Shown in pieces: positions 31,851 to 44,539 of a stretch of 64,000 nt of DNA. A model generated the notes under the pieces. The model did not search any database and was not told the origin of the DNA. It saw only the letters and a program-made list of their open reading frames with translations. The stretch is from Amoebidium appalachense (taxonomy: Eukaryota > Ichthyosporea), in the NCBI GenBank assembly GCA_963693365.1, contig CAVNZM010000002.1, positions 9,362,001-9,426,000 of the forward strand, given 5' to 3'. Position 1 is the stretch's first letter. Each line of letters opens with the position of its first letter. The position numbers and the translations under genes are program-made.

Positions 31851-32419
31851 GCCTGTGCTTCAATTGAATCATTACCACTGTACACAAGGCTTTGTTTCCC
31901 GCAGCCTGTGGCTGTGGTGTTACAAAGGTCTCCAAAAACCTATACACGGTGGATGTTAATTCTGCTTACAGTACCAGTTTTATGGCATCCATTTAATGGG
32001 AAAGGGGAGAGAGAACCCAGGGGGGCCGGAGGGGGGGGGGGGGGGGGGAAGAGGAGGAGGGGGGTGAGGAGGGGGAGAAAGAGGGGGGGGGGGGGGGGGG
32101 AAAGGGAATGTGAAGTGGGCGATTAGTTTTCCGTATGACTCGCCATGTTATTAAATTGAGTGAAGCACAACCTGCGTGAGTCCCTCGTCTTGAACTCGAC
32201 AGAAAGAAAACTGCACTGGCGATTATCATAACTTAATTTAAAGTAGACCAACATGTTAAATGGCAAGGGTGATAGCATAAAAAGGTAAGCTAACTGGATT
32301 AATAAGGGTGAACTCAAAGATAAACACACGTGGAATAGTAAGGGTGATAAACCTTTTACGACAAACACATGTGGAATGGGTGTCACAGTGCCGCGAGCAC
32401 ACCACACAGTGTCACTTAC

Positions 32420-33038
32420 TCTTGAGGCATCAACGTCGACCTTAAGGAAGGCCAACTCCTTTGATTAAAATGGCTCTCCACCTGCGGCAGAACGAAAGAA
32501 GACACCGCCTTGCACCGAGAGCACCACATTGCGTCAAATACGACCACAACCTGGAGGGTGGCACGGCTTCAGACATTCACGGCCAGAATTCAACAACATC
32601 CGAAACATCCCGTAACGGTTGCTTTTTTTTTTTTTTTCTTTTTTTTTGGTGGTGGTGGGGGGGGGGGGGGGGGGGGAGGGGGGGGGGCGCATGCAAGAGA
32701 AGTGACTCAAAGCCGCAGTCACTGACAGACATAATAGTGTCCAGTGTCACTAATGATTGGAACCAGCTTCTCAGGTCTGAACACAAATAACCAGCCGCCT
32801 AGGTGCCTTGAGATTCAAAGGCTTGAAGCTCACATTAGAGCTAAATAAAGTTACAAAAAGCTACATCCAGTCACATCAAAGCTAAATCATATCACACTTG
32901 GTGGCACCACCAGCCAACTTCTGGGCGAATTAATAATGCGATGGTGATACTACATATATTGCCTTTTCCAAATCAGCAACCATGTGTGGCTCTGTATGGG
33001 GATCTTACCGTTTTCCCCTGGCTGATTAAATCATCGAA
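32420..33038 (-). CDS. Thioredoxin-like protein, two exons, with a one-base frame break
   Basis: Exon 33009-33038 (ten codons, FDDLISQGKT, donor GTAAGA) joins in phase 0 to exon 32420-32550, which reads VVVVFDAMWCSRCKAV: the thioredoxin strand and redox site with WCSRC in place of the common WCGPC. The exon continues VLPQVESHFNQ, then loses frame. ELAFLKVDVDASR, the following thioredoxin strand, appears one base away before a GTAAGT donor. An A run at the break (CAAAGG at about 32459-32463, minus strand) is one A short of a continuous frame. I did not find the start codon or the cis-Pro exon. Thioredoxins reduce protein disulfides in cytosol or organelles; the compartment is unknown. It may be a decaying copy or contain a sequencing error. 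Confidence 0.65.
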
Positions 33039-33245
33039 CTGTCATGAAAATTCTAGCCTAAAGGCCGGTCGGCATTCGGTCGGCAAGTCCTGAATCGGGT
33101 CGGTCGCCGTGCTGACCCGGCCGCGGCATCATAGAAAACCCTCGGGAGTTCTCGCGTTGTGTGTGCCTGTGTCAAGGACTTTGTATACCGTGAATGTGTG
33201 TGCACGTGTGCGTGTGTGTTGTGTGTACGTGTATGTGTGTACCAG

Positions 33246-33411
<166 letters not shown>

Positions 33412-33553
33412 TCTTGCATGCTGGCCATGGCGCAACTACTTCATGATGCACAACTATATTATATTTGTGTTTACTTCCCCTTGCCCGGTCTCTCTCTTGG
33501 CTCCCCCCCTCCCTCCCCCCCCCCCCTCCCCCCACCTCTCCCCCCAACCCAAT

Positions 33554-33760
<207 letters not shown>

Positions 33761-33839
33761 CCACCCCCCACCCCCCCACACACCCACCCACACACACAAC
33801 CACACACATCGAAAGGTACACACACACACGCAAGACATT

Positions 33840-34769
33840 ATTGCGTATGACCAGTGCCCGTATGTTAATCGAAATATTCCTTTTTATGATAACGGATGTA
33901 ATATACCAGGTGATGATTTGTGCAATGTACGTTCAACTTGAGCTACCATCGGCCTCTACTCATGAAATACAACATACTGTACTTAGATACCGCCTGGCAA
34001 GTATTACGATATGATATGGGAGGTTTGTAACTTCATATGCAGCACACAGGAAATAGTACCGCAAACCTCCCCCACTTTCTGAAGTGAGCAATTTTTTTGC
34101 TTGGCCTAAAAAATACCCCTGCTGAGAGCTTTTGGGGAAGTGATGCATCAAGTTGAATTACACTCAATCTACGCACCTTGCCCAGCAAGATCCATACCTG
34201 AGATAATCTGCATTAACTTTGTTCCACTTTCAGATCATTATAATAAAAAAGCGAATACATAATCATTTAGTGATCAGTTTAGAGCCTCGCGGCGGTAAAT
34301 CCCTAGATACAAAGTCCAATGCGAGCTACCCATGGCCAATACGTGCGTATAGCTGACAACTAGTATGCCATAATGGCCCAGCATGGAAACCCCCCCCCCC
34401 CCTCTCCTCCAAAATATCTTTGCACGAAGAGGTGTATCATACAAAGACGTCTGTGCATAGTATTACCATACGAAACACATCTACGTATTGTCCTGAAGCC
34501 TGTACCCGTTGAACAAACAGCAACAAGGAGGAGAACGATACATATAGAAGCCGATAGTCGTTACGGGAAAGCTCTAAGACAATCCGCTGTTGTAAAAAGC
34601 CTCGCAACACGGAAATACCAAAACGGCCCGGGATGTGATCCATTTTCTGCCCTAACAAATATCCTTATAATCGATCTAATACTTGGATCATAAAAACAGA
34701 CCTCACCTTTCCACAAACGTTGACTTGCCAACCTTGCTGCGATGTTTTCATGTCTACATCGGATTTCAT
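33840..34769. other. Gene-free stretch downstream of the kinase gene
   Basis: A/T-richer unique sequence with short open frames only; no domain and no splice-linked exons are visible. It should hold the 3' end signals of the minus-strand kinase gene. Confidence 0.5.
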
Positions 34770-35211
34770 TTAGTTCAGCGAAAGCGCCGAGCTGAGTGAA
34801 GCAACCATCTTATTCACGGTCTCGTTTCTATCCATCGTGCCCACAATGTCATTCCTCAACCCCTCCTTAATCTGCGGCCTGTGCTTTCTCTCATTGAGCA
34901 GAGTCAAAAACCTCATAGCCTTGGGCATCTTATACCCGGCCTCCTTTAACAACGCCCCCAAATCTCGGTTGTTGTACAGCGCATAGTACGATTTCATAGC
35001 GGCGGCCTCAAGATCCGACCACCTCGATCCGGGCATAAGATCCATGAGCTTTTCTGCCTTTGAGCACCCGCACTCGACGAAATCTTCGGACTGTGCGCAC
35101 ACCCCAGCCTCTGACCGCTTGGTTCGTAGCATGTCACCGACCTGAACAGAACGGGATTGGGTGTTAAGAGTACGGCAGGTGAGTGGTGTGGTGTGGCTGG
35201 ATGGATGCTGG

Positions 35212-35286
<75 letters not shown>

Positions 35287-35391
35287 ATCGTGAGTGTGTG
35301 TGTGGAGGGGGGGGGAGGGGGGCATTGGTGGGGGGGGGGGGGGGGGGAGAGGGGGGGGACGGTGGAGGGGGGAGAAGGGTGTGGGGTGTTG

Positions 35392-35462
<71 letters not shown>

Positions 35463-36193
35463 CGCGCGCGCGTGTGTGTGGAGGGAGAGGGGGAGGGGTG
35501 GGAAGGGGGGCCCAGGGGAGACTGGGGTGGTGAAGCGAAACAGACCGAGGGAGCGCGAGTCTTGGGAGGAGACTCCAAGACGTGCTTTTTCCAACGAATC
35601 AAAATGACTCCAAGACGTGCTTTCCAACGAATCAAAAGCAAGGAGAGCCATGAATGCAGCAAAACTGAAAGCACAAAACATGTGGTACTCAAGCACGCAC
35701 GCATGCACGCACATGTACAAACACCCCTTATCGGCTTTAACCAGGCAACGAATAACGGCAGTCGAAAAACCCACACACACCTTCTTGAACCTATCCGGAA
35801 AGTATATCGGATTGATCATCAGCCCCTTGTCGAGGGGCGCCTTCTTCCCCAGGCTGGCGCTCAGATCGATCAACACAATGTCCCCTTCAGGCGCCAACAT
35901 AACGTTGTTGTGGTGCCGGTCGGTAATGTCAAACGCACACGTGACCACCATCACGGCAAGCATCGAGTAGTAGAAGGCAGCCCACTTGCGGCAGTCGCAG
36001 CCCAAAAGCTCGTCCACCTCTTTGGCGTGGTAGCTGAGCATCGTTTTGCCTGGAAAGGTGTGTGTGTGTGTGTACGTGTGTGTGTGTGTGTGTGTACGTG
36101 TGCCAAGTAGTGTGTGTGTGTGTGTGTGCGTGTGTGTGTGTGTGTGTGTTGTCTATACGTGTATCATGGTGTGTTTGTGTGTGGGCGCGCACA

Positions 36194-36224
<31 letters not shown>

Positions 36225-36240
36225 CTGTGTACCTTTGCCA

Positions 36241-36311
<71 letters not shown>

Positions 36312-36805
36312 TTTGTTTGTGTGCGTGTGTGTGCATGTGCATGTGTGTGAGTGAGTGAGTGAATGAGTGAGCAAGCGAGTGAGTGAGCGAGAAGGGGAAA
36401 GGGGGGGGGGGGGGGGGGGGGGGAGTGGAAGGGTTTAGAGTGCGAGATTGGCAGTATGAAGTAAAAACTCAAAACGAACAACAGGAAGCGGATAACAAAA
36501 AATAACACAAGGGTATGGAACACGGGGGGACGGGGGAACAAGGGGAAGGAGGCAAATTTTGAACCCATAAGATGTGAGAATTTGAACTTCATTCGGATAA
36601 TAAAGACACAAGCCTCTCGTGTGATTGTCCCTTAAAACATGATGCCGCCAAAAAACCTGGCACAACACATCATTAAAAAAAAAAGAGACAATCACAATCC
36701 CCAATGTGTAGTATAAGCAAGGTCTATTCTCACGGGGTCTCTTATTATTCACAATTCGAGTTGCGGGGAGGGCGTGGAGGTCTTCTGCTTCTTCTTCTTC
36801 TTTTT

Positions 36806-36836
<31 letters not shown>

Positions 36837-36937
36837 GGGGAGGGGGAGGGGGGGGGGGAAATGTGGGTCTACAGGAATACACCAAGTCCAAGAGCTTTTG
36901 AGTTAACTATCAAGAGTCCAAGTGTCCGGGTGGGTGG

Positions 36938-36992
<55 letters not shown>

Positions 36993-37812
36993 GGAGGGGG
37001 GAGGGGGGAAGGAGGGGGGGGAGGGGGGAAGGAGGGGGGGGAGGGGAGGAAGGAAGCTATGGAGAGAGAAATGAGAGATGTGAATGACTCAGAGAGAAGA
37101 TAAAGGACCACTCACCAGGCACGACCTCCACGAATCCAGTGTTGTCGGGACACGCCACGACATTGTAGGTCCTTATCCTCGTATTTAGCCCCTCCTGCCT
37201 CCACGCCTCGTTACTGTATTCAAACAGGCGCACCACCGCAACGTCCATTGAAATGTCGTCATCCTGCTTGTAGATGAACTTTGCCTCCTTCCCGTCGATG
37301 TTTGTGAAAACAAGGAGGTGTGGAAGTTTTCGAGAGTTGAACCGTTTCAATACGTCGATACGCACCACGTCCGCCTCTTTTCCTTCACCGAGTGCCGGGC
37401 AAAACGTTCCGGAGGGCGGCTCGATGACGTGAGGGAGTAATTTGATGTTTCTGAGGTTGAGTGTTTGGAGGTATTTCGAAAGGTCGTTCCACTGTTTCTG
37501 TGTTGGCGTCTCTTCTTCCTCCTTTTGGGCTTCTTTTTTGCTGGTGCGTCGACGGATCGCCCCCATGAGACGGCCAACCTGTATCCTGGGACAGAAACGG
37601 GAGGTGTCCCTGCGCATATGTGTGTGTGTGTTTATGTGTGTGTGTGTGTGTGTGTGTATGTGTGTGTGGGCGCCTGTGTGTGAGAGAGAGCGGGTGAGAG
37701 GGAGGGGGGCGGGGGGGGGGGGGGGGGGGGGGTATGGGCGAGTGCCGCACGTGTGGTGTTTGTGTTCTGGAGGGAACGGGGAAGAGGGGGAGGAGAGAGG
37801 GAAGGGCGGGCG

Positions 37813-37843
<31 letters not shown>

Positions 37844-38066
37844 CAATTTGAGTAATTGACAAACACATAACGAAAACAAAAAAATACGCTCAAGGGTGAA
37901 GGGGGGGGGGGGGAGGGGGGGGAGGGGGGAAGCCTCGACAAATGAACATGTACCACAGGAAACTGCACACCCATTCACCCCCCACCAGAAAAGGCACAAA
38001 TGCACATTGCACATACACACACACTCACACACACACACATACACACACACACACACACACAAGGTG

Positions 38067-38125
<59 letters not shown>

Positions 38126-39933
38126 GCGGGGGAAAGGAGGGGATTTATATAGAGAGAGACATCCGTTGAGTCAGTAATCGGGCAACAAATGGTAGTCATG
38201 TCAGCTGAGTAGCCCAAAACTAGGTGAGACACATTCATAGAGCGAAGTTGCACACGATGTCGGAAGCAATGATTTGCGAAAGTTATAAGTGAAGAAATAG
38301 GTCGGGCACGGGTGTATGACCAGAAGAAAAAGCTTACGAACGGAGCCTTCCCACACATTCTGGGAGTTCCTGTGTACCCCCCTCCCAACCTCCCCCCCCC
38401 TCCCCCCTTACCACCCCCCTCCCCCCCTTACACACACACCCTCCCCCTCCGCCCTTCCTTCCCCTCTGTTGCTCTTGTTGCAAAGGCCCCCCCCCCCCCT
38501 TGCCCCACGTGCAGGAAACAGCCTCCTCCCCCCCCCCCCCCCCCAAAACACCCTCCCCCCCGTCGTCCACAGCCTATCCACCAATCATTGTCAATCATTA
38601 TGCCTCCCCCCCCCCCCCGCTCCCCCGTCAGTCGTGCCCTTGTACCCCTCCTCAGTTTCTTCATAGGAGCACCTACGCTACGGTCTTGTCACGTGCTGGA
38701 TCGGCCGTGTCGCTGTCCCCATCCTCCACATCGCTTGCTATGTCGCTGTACGTGAATGACGCTTCGTTTTCCCCCGAGCTCGAGTTGCGTCGTTGGCGAG
38801 GGCTGACTAGTGACTTAACACTCTCAGGCATACTGAGAAGGGTTTGCGACAAACGGCGAACCACACTACCCTCTGCAATGAAACTTTGTGAGGGCAGATA
38901 AACTTCGGGCCACATGCAGCCCTGTTATATAAGTGCTTTGGATTTTTCGGTTCAGTGGACAAGAGGTTCCAGATCAGTGGACAAGAGGTGACTTGCACAC
39001 ACGTAAACACCATCACTTCGCACTTGAGCACACCAGAGCACTGAACGAAAAAGTGTCCAGCAAGTTTCAAAGCAGACGGGCTAAATAACGTTCTTTTTCC
39101 TCAGCGCAAACAAGACGAGTTCAGTTGAAGTTTCATGTAATTGTGGTTATCTGGGTCATTTTGTCGTTGTCTAGAGCTGACCAACATGGCTCATACAACA
39201 CCAAGGTAGTGCATGTCAGTTTTAAAAGTTAACACACCATACGGGCGGCCTTTGCTGCTATTGCCACGTGTGTGTGTGTGTGTGTGCAGCTATTTGTGGG
39301 CATACACATTTATGGTATTGTTACGTGCTCGCAGATGCGATGTGCCTGCCGATTGCATGCATAGGAGCTGAGTTAATGCTCGTGAACATCACAATTGCTC
39401 TGAGCCGGGCAAGTCTGAGCAGCACACTCTTGGACCAAGAATAAAAACGACTGTTGCTGTGGAGGGAGGGGAAGGTGTGTGTGTGTGTGTGCGGGAAGGA
39501 GCCAAGAAACAGGTATACAGGGTGGAGGAAAGCAGAAAGACCCACCAGACTTCGTTTCCAGGAGTTTGTTGGCTCCGTTAACTCTTTCCCGGGGTGGGCT
39601 CGCACTGTGTTGTTCCACAGGGCGAGGAGGGATTCCCCCCTCATTTTCCGTCTTCGTAATCCCCTCGCTCTCCGTCTTCCTTAGTTCACCTCCTTTTGAC
39701 CCCGCCATTTCTTGCGCATTACCGGAAGAAGTTGAAGCTAAAGGGAGTGGAGCACTGCTTGATACTCGTTCTTGGGCAACAGCACAAGTTTCTGGACAGT
39801 GTAAAACGGTAAAATCGTCTTGGGACTCAGTGGTCAGGTGAATGGATGTTTTGTGTTGTAGTATCTTCGCCTCTGTCGCATTGTTGGTGTCAACTGCATT
39901 GTCTCGAAGGGTTGGTGGTGTCATGGTCGCCAT
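34770..39933 (-). CDS. PI3/PI4-kinase-like protein, five exons
   Basis: Exons 39546-39933 (start [11 protein letters not shown]), 38682-38872, 37116-37578, 35781-36049, 34770-35141 (stop); phases agree throughout and the product is about 560 residues. The N-terminal 190 residues are Ser/Thr/Glu-rich with no domain. The catalytic region has [12 protein letters not shown] (Lys plus the DD..D motif), an EEYNEAW-like segment ([13 protein letters not shown]), GFVEVVPG, the catalytic loop [12 protein letters not shown] (D-R-H-x-x-N) and [12 protein letters not shown], where Asp of the DFG-type motif is kept but FG is replaced by LS. This is the fold of phosphatidylinositol 3/4-kinases and PIKKs, which transfer phosphate to inositol lipids or proteins. 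It lacks visible C2, helical, FAT or FATC modules and is shorter than the usual members. I cannot place it in a subclass, and lipid kinase activity is inferred. Confidence 0.8.
35216..35480. repeat. Two (GT)n arrays flanking poly-G, with a (GC)n core
   Basis: GT at 35216-35284, G-rich 35306-35375, GT at 35394-35453, CG at 35454-35471. It lies in the kinase intron between exons 34770-35141 and 35781-36049, so the sense strand is CA/C. Confidence 0.95.
35571..35638. repeat. 33-bp tandem duplication
   Basis: GACTCCAAGACGTGCTTT then CCAACGAATCAAAA occurs twice in direct succession, differing by two T. It is intronic in the kinase gene. Confidence 0.9.
36056..36420. repeat. (GT)n cluster abutting kinase exon 35781-36049, ending in poly-G
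   Basis: Imperfect GT from 36059 (seven bases above the acceptor), GT arrays to about 36308, GAGT units, then a G run to 36423. On the sense strand this is C, CA and then the acceptor TTTCCAG. Confidence 0.95.
38024..38124. repeat. (CA)n microsatellite
   Basis: CA array with one AAGGTGACACAT interruption. It lies in the first half of the kinase intron between exons 38682-38872 and 37116-37578. Confidence 0.95.
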
Positions 39934-40098
39934 TTTTATAGTTTTACGTCAAAGAGTTTAAGAGGCCACTAAAAACTCTGCAATATCACGTGTTGCTCTC
40001 TAAACAAAACTGCTCCATGGTGTGCACGGCCACGGAGAAGTGCCCGCTGCAAGTTTAGCCTCTCCGCTGATTGCAGGCATGCGTAGTCTGTTGCATTA

Positions 40099-40106
40099 TG
40101 ACGTCA
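40099..40106. promoter_or_regulatory. CRE-like palindrome TGACGTCA upstream of the kinase gene
   Basis: TGACGTCA lies 165 bp upstream of the proposed kinase start codon (39933, minus strand) and is followed on the plus strand by TATATAA. It matches the ATF/CREB consensus. Other copies occur at 19190, 40552 and 42236, and also inside an exon (11746) and an intron (61511), so function is only suggested. Confidence 0.3.
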
Positions 40107-41139
40107 TATATAAACCCTTCAAGAGTTTGATAGAGAACAGTTGGTTTACTATAAAGTGCACATATTTAGACTAATGATAAGAGATAAAAAAACAAAAGCT
40201 TTGGGGAATGTTGACGGTCAAGCGGATGTATGATTAAACACCAATCAAACGTGCACGTGTCCTGTGACGACTGGACAACAAGCAGATCACGACAAAATGG
40301 GTCCGGCTTTACAACAAGCAAGTTTTTGATTGTGCAAAACCAACGAACTATCCAGCTATGCATGTAACATATTGAACTTATGCTGAATTCTTTGGCTAGG
40401 AGATTTTTTGTATGTAACAAAGTCAACACAACAATACATAAAGAGACACACGGTCACACACCAGCAACTGACCAATGGAATCAACCATACTTCCCAGGCT
40501 CAGGGCTGCAACGACATCGTCAACGATTGGCTGAAAGTGGAACAGTCACTATGACGTCAACCTGACGACTGGCCCAGCCGGCTGCACTGCTTTCCGTCTG
40601 AGTTCCGTCGACGCCTTACAAGTTGATGGCCAGCTCAGGGTAGTACATACATGCATACCGTAGTAGCGGGCAGGAGTGGGCAGGGACATGGTCGTGACCC
40701 CGTGAAGCTGTGCCACGCCGTGCAAGGACTTGTAGTACTGGCGCTGTACAGTCTGGCGGCCCCGCGGAACGGGTGCATGCTTGTTTGCACCACGCTATTG
40801 CCACGTCTACATATCACAAGTCACAAAAAGACTCGGGTCTGTCGACTATGGAAGGGCTATATGGCCCGATGCTGGGTGATGGGTACATATCATGGTGTGT
40901 GCGTGCATCTGCGCGCGCGCGCGCGTGTGTGTGTATGTGTGTGTGTGTGTGTGTGTGTTGTGTACGTGCGCACGCCGCATGTGCGTGTGGTGTGCCATGG
41001 TGTTCGTGAGTGTGTGTGTGTGCATGTGCGCCCGTGTACGTTTGTGTGTGTGATCGTTTGTAAGTAACCTCAAGACTTGTGGAAACACAGTGTGCCCCGG
41101 TGCCACCCAAAAAACCAAAACGAAAATGCCAATGTTGCA

Positions 41140-41170
41140 GAGAGAGAGGGAGCTGGAGAGACAGACAGAG

Positions 41171-41201
<31 letters not shown>

Positions 41202-41309
41202 GGGGAGAGAGAGAGAGAGAAAGAGATAGAGGGGGGGGGGGGGGGGGGGAGAGAGAGAGAGAGAGGAAGAGAGAGAGAGAGCGAACGAGAGAGATAGAGA
41301 GAGCGAGCT

Positions 41310-41388
<79 letters not shown>

Positions 41389-41635
41389 GGGAGGGAGGGA
41401 GGGAGGGAGGGAGGGAAGGAGGGAGAGAGAGAGAGGCAGGGGAAGGGTTGGGGGGAAGAGAGAGGGAGGCTGAAAGGTGGGGGCGGGGAGGGAGTAGGAG
41501 AGAGGCAGAGAGAAAGGGGGGGGCCGGGGGGCAAGACTGAAGGGGAAGGGGGGGGGGGGGGGGGAGGGGGGGGAGGGAGGGGGCCAGGCGGGGGAGGGGG
41601 GGGAGAGGGGGAGAGAGAGAGAGAGAAAGAGAGAG

Positions 41636-41718
<83 letters not shown>

Positions 41719-41725
41719 CGGGGGA
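41140..41725. repeat. (GA)n / GGGA-rich purine tract
   Basis: Two pure GA arrays (about 41310-41390 and 41643-41705) are joined by GGGA, G-run and AGAGAAAG variants. This is almost 600 nt of polypurine on the plus strand, able to form triplex DNA. Confidence 0.95.
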
Positions 41726-42683
41726 CAGAGAAGAAGAGGGGGAAAGTTACTGATTAGTACTGTGGAGTAAAGAAACGTTAGACATCCATGTGTTAATGCT
41801 AGTAAAATGACCGTGCACGGTGAGATCCTCATATGAAAAGGGGGAGGTTCCCGGAGGGAGGAGGGGAAGGGGGGGGGGAGGTGGAGGGGGGGGGGGGGGG
41901 GGGGGGAAGGGGAGAAAACACGGTGCCACGGTTAATGTGTGTGCCTGCCAGATGCGTCACTATTCTTCTCGGCAAAGAAGATCTAGAACAATCAAGGGCC
42001 TCTTTGCCTATCGGTCACAAAACCTTCCATGTTGTCGCAAATCAGTCCCACTCTCTCTTAAAATTCTTCAGACTGTCAGCCATACTGACACCCACACACC
42101 GAGAGCTCTCTCCCACAGATGAGAGCTCTTCCAGAAAAAGTTTTGCATGTGCAAGTCGAGAAGTCGGCAGTCGGCACGTGATTCGATTGGGTATCTGCGC
42201 ATCACTGTTAACGTTGGCGCCAAAACGTGCCGGCATGACGTCACAGCCATAACGGTCATGCATGCCCCCCGGTCTGGCTCATGGCCCCGGCCCAGAGTCT
42301 CAGACGGGTACCCCGGCCGGCCCGGGGCGCAGTTGCAGTTCTCTGAGCAACGTTGTACAGGCAGACCGGCCGGCTCGACCAACTTGAAACACCGTTACAT
42401 CTTTTCAGTTGAATCTCACGTTTTTCACAGACTATATACAGGTGCCATACGTTTAATATCAGGCTTATTTGTTGTCTGTGCAGATGCATGTATAATAACA
42501 GTTCGTAGGGAGAGTGTTTCCGGTTTTTCTATTTTGGTGATTCACATCCTAGATGCAGCTTACAATAATTCAACTCAGGCGCCATCCCTCTTGATAAACA
42601 AACCTAATAGTTACTCCACATATATAGCACACCCAAGTCGAGCATAGTTGGCATAGGTGGCTTGTCGCCCCCCTGTCGCAATA

Positions 42684-44452
42684 ATGGTGAACACGCAACA
42701 AACAGCGTTTTACACAAACGAGGTGATGTTAAAGCACAGCCCCAAAGTTCCCTTTGAGAGTGCCGAGAGAATAGCAGCCCAAGTGAGGCACATCATATCC
42801 GAGGGCCTCCCAGATCACTGTTTCAAAGGCAAATCCCAACTCGGACGCGAAGCGACGGAAGAAGAACTAGAACTAGCACACGATAGGGATTACCTTCGTG
42901 CTATTTCCCAAACATCGGAAAAATCCGCGTTTGTTTCAGCCACAAAGCAAAGCCCACACGCAAACAGACAGAGAAAGGCAACATCTAGCGACACACATCA
43001 CCAGGAGTTTGACGAGCTAAGGCGGCCTTTTGCTATGAACGTGCACGCATTGGAAGACTGTGTTTTTAACAAGTATACATACACGGCGGCAAAAACCGCC
43101 ACCGGATGTGTCCTAGATGCGTGCGAGTGGGTCACGGAAAACGCGCGCAAAAACCGAAGCGGTCATGTGGTCGGGGAAGGAGAGGGGGAGAATGGTGGGA
43201 ACGACAGGAGGAACGCTTTCGCAGCTGTGCGGCCACCTGGGCACCATGCATGTTCTCGATTCTTCGGGGGATTCTGCTATGTCAATCAAGTTGCTGTCGC
43301 GGCGCTCTATGCTAGGAATGTGCTTGGGTTGGAGAGGGTGGTGGTGGTGGATTGGGACGTGCACCATGGAGATGGGACGGAGGATATATTGTTGAAGAAG
43401 GGGGACAATGGGATCCTATTCTTCTCGATACATCGTTTCGGTGATGGGTTTTTCCCCGGCACGGGAGATGTGGCGGACAAACGCGTCGTCGAGAACAACG
43501 GGTGGAGGAGAACTGTAAATATCCCGCTCGTTCCCGAACTGGGAAAGATAAATGGGGAGGATGATGTCACGGGGGGTTTTGGAAACAGGGAGTATTTGGA
43601 GGTATTCCGTCAGGCAGTGATTCCGATCATGCGGAAGGCGTTCGATGGGAAAAAACCACAACTCATCCTCGTTTCAAGCGGGTTTGATGCGGCCGAGGGA
43701 GATATGTTGGGGGGCTTTCTACTAACGGCGGCGGGCTATTCCGCAATGTTGCAAATTTTGTGCCGGTCGGCCGAAAAATGGACATGTGGTGGTTGTGACG
43801 GAGGGAGGGTACACCCCACACGTCAATGCTCTGTGTGCAAGCGCCTGTTTGCGGACACTAATCCAAGCGAGTAAAGTGGGTTGCGAAGTCGGTAGAGAGT
43901 TGCGAAAGGAGGAAGGAGAGATACCCGATGTTGACCCCATGGAGCTTCATCTCTTCCCGTTTGTTGACCCAGGGGCCCAAGGCCGCACACAGACGGCGAT
44001 CGACCATGTTCGCGCATTCCACCTCGGGGAGAAGCCAAGCACGATAGCTAGCCCAAATCTCTCCTCCCTCTCACGGGGGATGGAGAAGATGCAACTGGAA
44101 GATGCACGTGCCTCATCCCCTCTTCCCACCACTGTGATCCCCACCCCGGCAGCCCAAAACACAACCGTCCCATCTACTTCGAGTTCCCTTCATCGCACCC
44201 CCCGGTCGGTCTACACCCCCTCCAATCGAGCAACCCCCACCCGCGACACCGGAATCTCACACGCCCGCATCCACACCTGCCGGTAAATCTACCCATGAAG
44301 CAGGCGGGTCCAATGGTTATGCAACCCCCCTGCAAGCAACACAGAAGAGGGAGACACGGTCTGCTACACGTGCCAAGGAGAGGACGGCAAATCCATCGGA
44401 CACTGTGGCCGTTACTGATAGCCCACTGGGGGCTAAGGTCAGGCACGGATAG
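42684..44452 (+). CDS. Class II histone deacetylase, copy 1 (frame broken in A and C runs)
   Basis: Zinc-dependent deacetylase of acetyl-lysine. The start at 42684 (MVNTQQTAFY) is chosen because copy 2 keeps the same N-terminus. The frame is intronless to 43773 and has RPPGHHA (catalytic His pair), DWDVHHGDGT (zinc-binding Asp and His), FFSIHRFGDGFFPGTGD and VSSGFDAAEGD (zinc Asp). After LCRSAE a run of five A (43774-43778) shifts frame; one base fewer restores GHVVVVTEGGYTPHV with the active-site Tyr and continues through a Ser/Thr/Pro-rich tail. A second shift, near the C run at about 44197-44202, is needed to reach the tail shared with copy 2, ending GAKVRHG at 44452. An alternative exon end is the GTCAGG donor at 44439. 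Either the gene is recently damaged or two homopolymers were miscalled. Nucleus or cytosol are both possible for this class. Confidence 0.88.
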
Positions 44453-44459
44453 CACTTTT

Positions 44460-44492
44460 GAAACATCTTTTAAGTCATGTTCTGGTAGGTGC

Positions 44493-44539
<47 letters not shown>

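Larger units (their letters stand above)
39960..42620. other. Gene-free stretch between the kinase and histone deacetylase genes
   Basis: 39.96-41.05 kb is mixed unique sequence. From 41.13 to 41.72 kb there is a 600-nt GA-rich tract. 41.75-42.62 kb is unique and includes a GC-rich island around 42265-42375 and TGACGTCA at 42236. No coding frame beyond short open stretches. Confidence 0.5.
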
